A stretch of DNA of 32,431 nt, from assembly GCA_017428085.1 (NCBI GenBank), contig JAFRRP010000061.1:1-32431 (forward strand). Direction: 5' to 3'. Of this stretch, positions 31,302 through 32,431 are shown piece after piece (position 1 is the first letter of the stretch; the number at the start of each line of letters is the position of its first letter). Both the position numbers and the translations under genes were made by a program. The stretch comes from Clostridia bacterium (GTDB taxonomy: Bacteria > Bacillota > Clostridia > Oscillospirales > Acutalibacteraceae). Below the pieces are notes generated by a model that saw nothing but the letters and a program-made list of their open reading frames with translations, ran no database searches and was not told where the DNA came from.

Positions 31302-32342
31302 ATGATCCGTTTTGACAGCGACTACACCCAGGGGGCGCATCCCCGTATTCTGGACGCGCTGGTGCGCACCAACATGGAGCAGACCTGCGCCTACGCGGAG
31401 GACGGTTACAGCGAGGAGGCGCGGGCGCTCATCAGAAACGCCTGCGAAGCGCCGGACGCGGACGTGCATTTCCTCGTCGGCGGCACCGGGACGAATACCA
31501 CGGTGATCGCCGCGGCCCTGCGCCCGTGGGAGGGCGTGATCTGCCCGGAGACCGGCCACATCAACGTGCATGAGAGCGGCGCGATCGAATCCTCCGGCCA
31601 CAAGGTCGTCGCCCTGCCCCAGCGGGACGGCAAGCTGCCCGCGGAAACGGCGGAACAATTCTGCGCCGCCTACCACGCCGACGGCACCAAGGAGCACATG
31701 GTAAAGCCCGGCATGATCTATATTTCCCAGCCCACGGAGGTGGGCACGCTGTATTCGGCGGCGGAGCTGACCGCGCTGAAAGCCGTGTGCGAACGCTACG
31801 GCATGTTCCTGTTCGTGGACGGGGCGCGGCTGGGTTACGGTCTGGCAGCGGACGGCAGCGACGTGACGCTGCCCCTGCTGGCGAAGACGGCGGACGCGTT
31901 CACCGTCGGCGGTACCAAGGTGGGCGCGCTGTTCGGCGAGGCGGTGGTGATTTCCAACGCCGCCATGAAGCCCGGCTTCCGCTATATGATCAAGCAGCGG
32001 GGCAACATGCTCGCCAAGGGGCGGCTGCTGGGCGTGCAGTTCCGGGAGATGTTCCTCGACGGGCTGTATTTCGAGATGGGCGCCCACGCGATCGAAGCGG
32101 CGCGCCGTCTGAAAAAGATTTTTGCGGACGCGGGCTATCCCTTCGCCGCCGATTCGCCCACCAACCAGCAGTTCCCGATTTTGCCGGACGCGGTGCTGGA
32201 AAAGCTCTCGACGGATTTCGCTTATTCCTACTGGAACCGGTATGATGAAAACAGTTCCGTCGTCCGCTTCTGTACCTCGTGGGCGACGACGGACGAAGAG
32301 CTTGACGCGCTGGAAGCGGCGCTGCCGACGCTTGCGGGATAA
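31302..32342 (+). CDS. Low-specificity L-threonine aldolase-like PLP enzyme
   Basis: A 346-residue fold-type I PLP enzyme of the threonine aldolase / beta-eliminating lyase group. It starts with RFDSDYTQGAHP and has G-G-T-G-T-N-T (PLP phosphate binding, 60-66), the PLP-stacking His86 in E-T-G-H-I-N-V-H, Asp173 in F-V-D-G-A-R-L-G, and Lys206 in V-G-G-T-K-V-G-A-L for the Schiff base. Such enzymes cleave L-threonine or L-allo-threonine to glycine and acetaldehyde. It is the second gene of the operon, one base after the phosphoesterase stop. The glycine it yields could feed one-carbon metabolism, but a link to the nearby purine operon is only suggestive. Confidence 0.92.
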   Translation: MIRFDSDYTQGAHPRILDALVRTNMEQTCAYAEDGYSEEARALIRNACEAPDADVHFLVGGTGTNTTVIAAALRPWEGVICPETGHINVHESGAIESSGHKVVALPQRDGKLPAETAEQFCAAYHADGTKEHMVKPGMIYISQPTEVGTLYSAAELTALKAVCERYGMFLFVDGARLGYGLAADGSDVTLPLLAKTADAFTVGGTKVGALFGEAVVISNAAMKPGFRYMIKQRGNMLAKGRLLGVQFREMFLDGLYFEMGAHAIEAARRLKKIFADAGYPFAADSPTNQQFPILPDAVLEKLSTDFAYSYWNRYDENSSVVRFCTSWATTDEELDALEAALPTLAG

Positions 32343-32363
32343 AACGGCGTGTAATTTACCGCA

Positions 32364-32401
32364 GCGTCACTTTGTGACGCGGAAACGTCACTTTGTGACG
32401 T
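32364..32401. repeat. Two tandem palindromes after the threonine aldolase gene
   Basis: GCGTCAC-TTT-GTGACGC (32364-32380) and ACGTCAC-TTT-GTGACGT (32385-32401) are perfect 7-bp hairpins four bases apart with the same core. There is no U-tract. Confidence 0.85.
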
Positions 32402-32402
32402 A

Positions 32403-32431
32403 GAGAAGATAAGAAAAGAAAAGAGAAGAAA
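32403..32431. repeat. Purine pentamer array at the window edge
   Basis: GAGAAGATAAGAAAAGAAAA... is a pure-purine run (one T) with a five-base AAGAA-like period, cut by the end of the window. Confidence 0.6.

Overview
The window looks like a chromosomal segment of a spore-forming, GC-rich member of the Clostridia, most likely of the Oscillospiraceae/Ruminococcaceae type. The clues are an alpha/beta small acid-soluble spore protein, a dockerin-bearing secreted protein, a GH42 beta-galactosidase, a DUF4838 protein, a GHKL/LytTR two-component pair and a ZTP riboswitch. No rRNA, tRNA, CRISPR array, integrase or complete insertion sequence was seen.

Layout. (1) 1-2.6 kb is worn-down accessory DNA: the end of a metallo-beta-lactamase-fold hydrolase, a frameshifted metallophosphoesterase, remnants of HEPN and Fic proteins behind a strong promoter with phased AGTGAA repeats, and an odd spore-protein gene. 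(2) 2.7-11.4 kb, minus strand, holds three exported proteins: a transglutaminase/DUF6273/8xFN3/dockerin protein, a DUF4838 protein with a membrane C-terminus, and a metallophosphoesterase. Divergent from them is an MFS (GPH-type) sugar symporter with a long cytoplasmic tail (11.4-13.6 kb). (3) 13.6-18.8 kb, plus strand: a transporter remnant, a small secreted protein, a LytTR regulator with its GHKL kinase, and a secreted protein built of five copies of an unrecognised repeat. (4) 18.8-23.1 kb: GH42 beta-galactosidase, Bcp peroxiredoxin and SfsA on the minus strand, then a serine hydrolase on the plus strand.

(5) 23.1-28.4 kb is the most coherent unit. A sigma-A promoter and a ZTP (pfl) riboswitch with its terminator precede a formate/nitrite-family channel, an archaeal-type IMP cyclohydrolase (PurO), a monofunctional AICAR formyltransferase and formate-tetrahydrofolate ligase. 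Together these import formate, make 10-formyl-THF, and use it for the last two steps of IMP synthesis; ZMP/ZTP accumulation when formyl-THF runs short would switch the operon on. The same stretch is full of repeats: heptamer arrays in inverted pairs, a 22-bp self-complementary repeat in direct and inverted copies, and a compact structured RNA with its own promoter and U-tract. In two genes the heptamer array starts exactly at the stop codon.

(6) 28.4-32.4 kb: a geranylgeranyl-reductase-like flavoprotein on the minus strand, and divergent from overlapping promoters a two-gene plus-strand operon of a metallophosphoesterase lacking the usual GNHD asparagine and a threonine-aldolase-like PLP enzyme. 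The window ends in palindromes and a purine pentamer array.

All calls come from reading the sequence; no database search or folding program was run.
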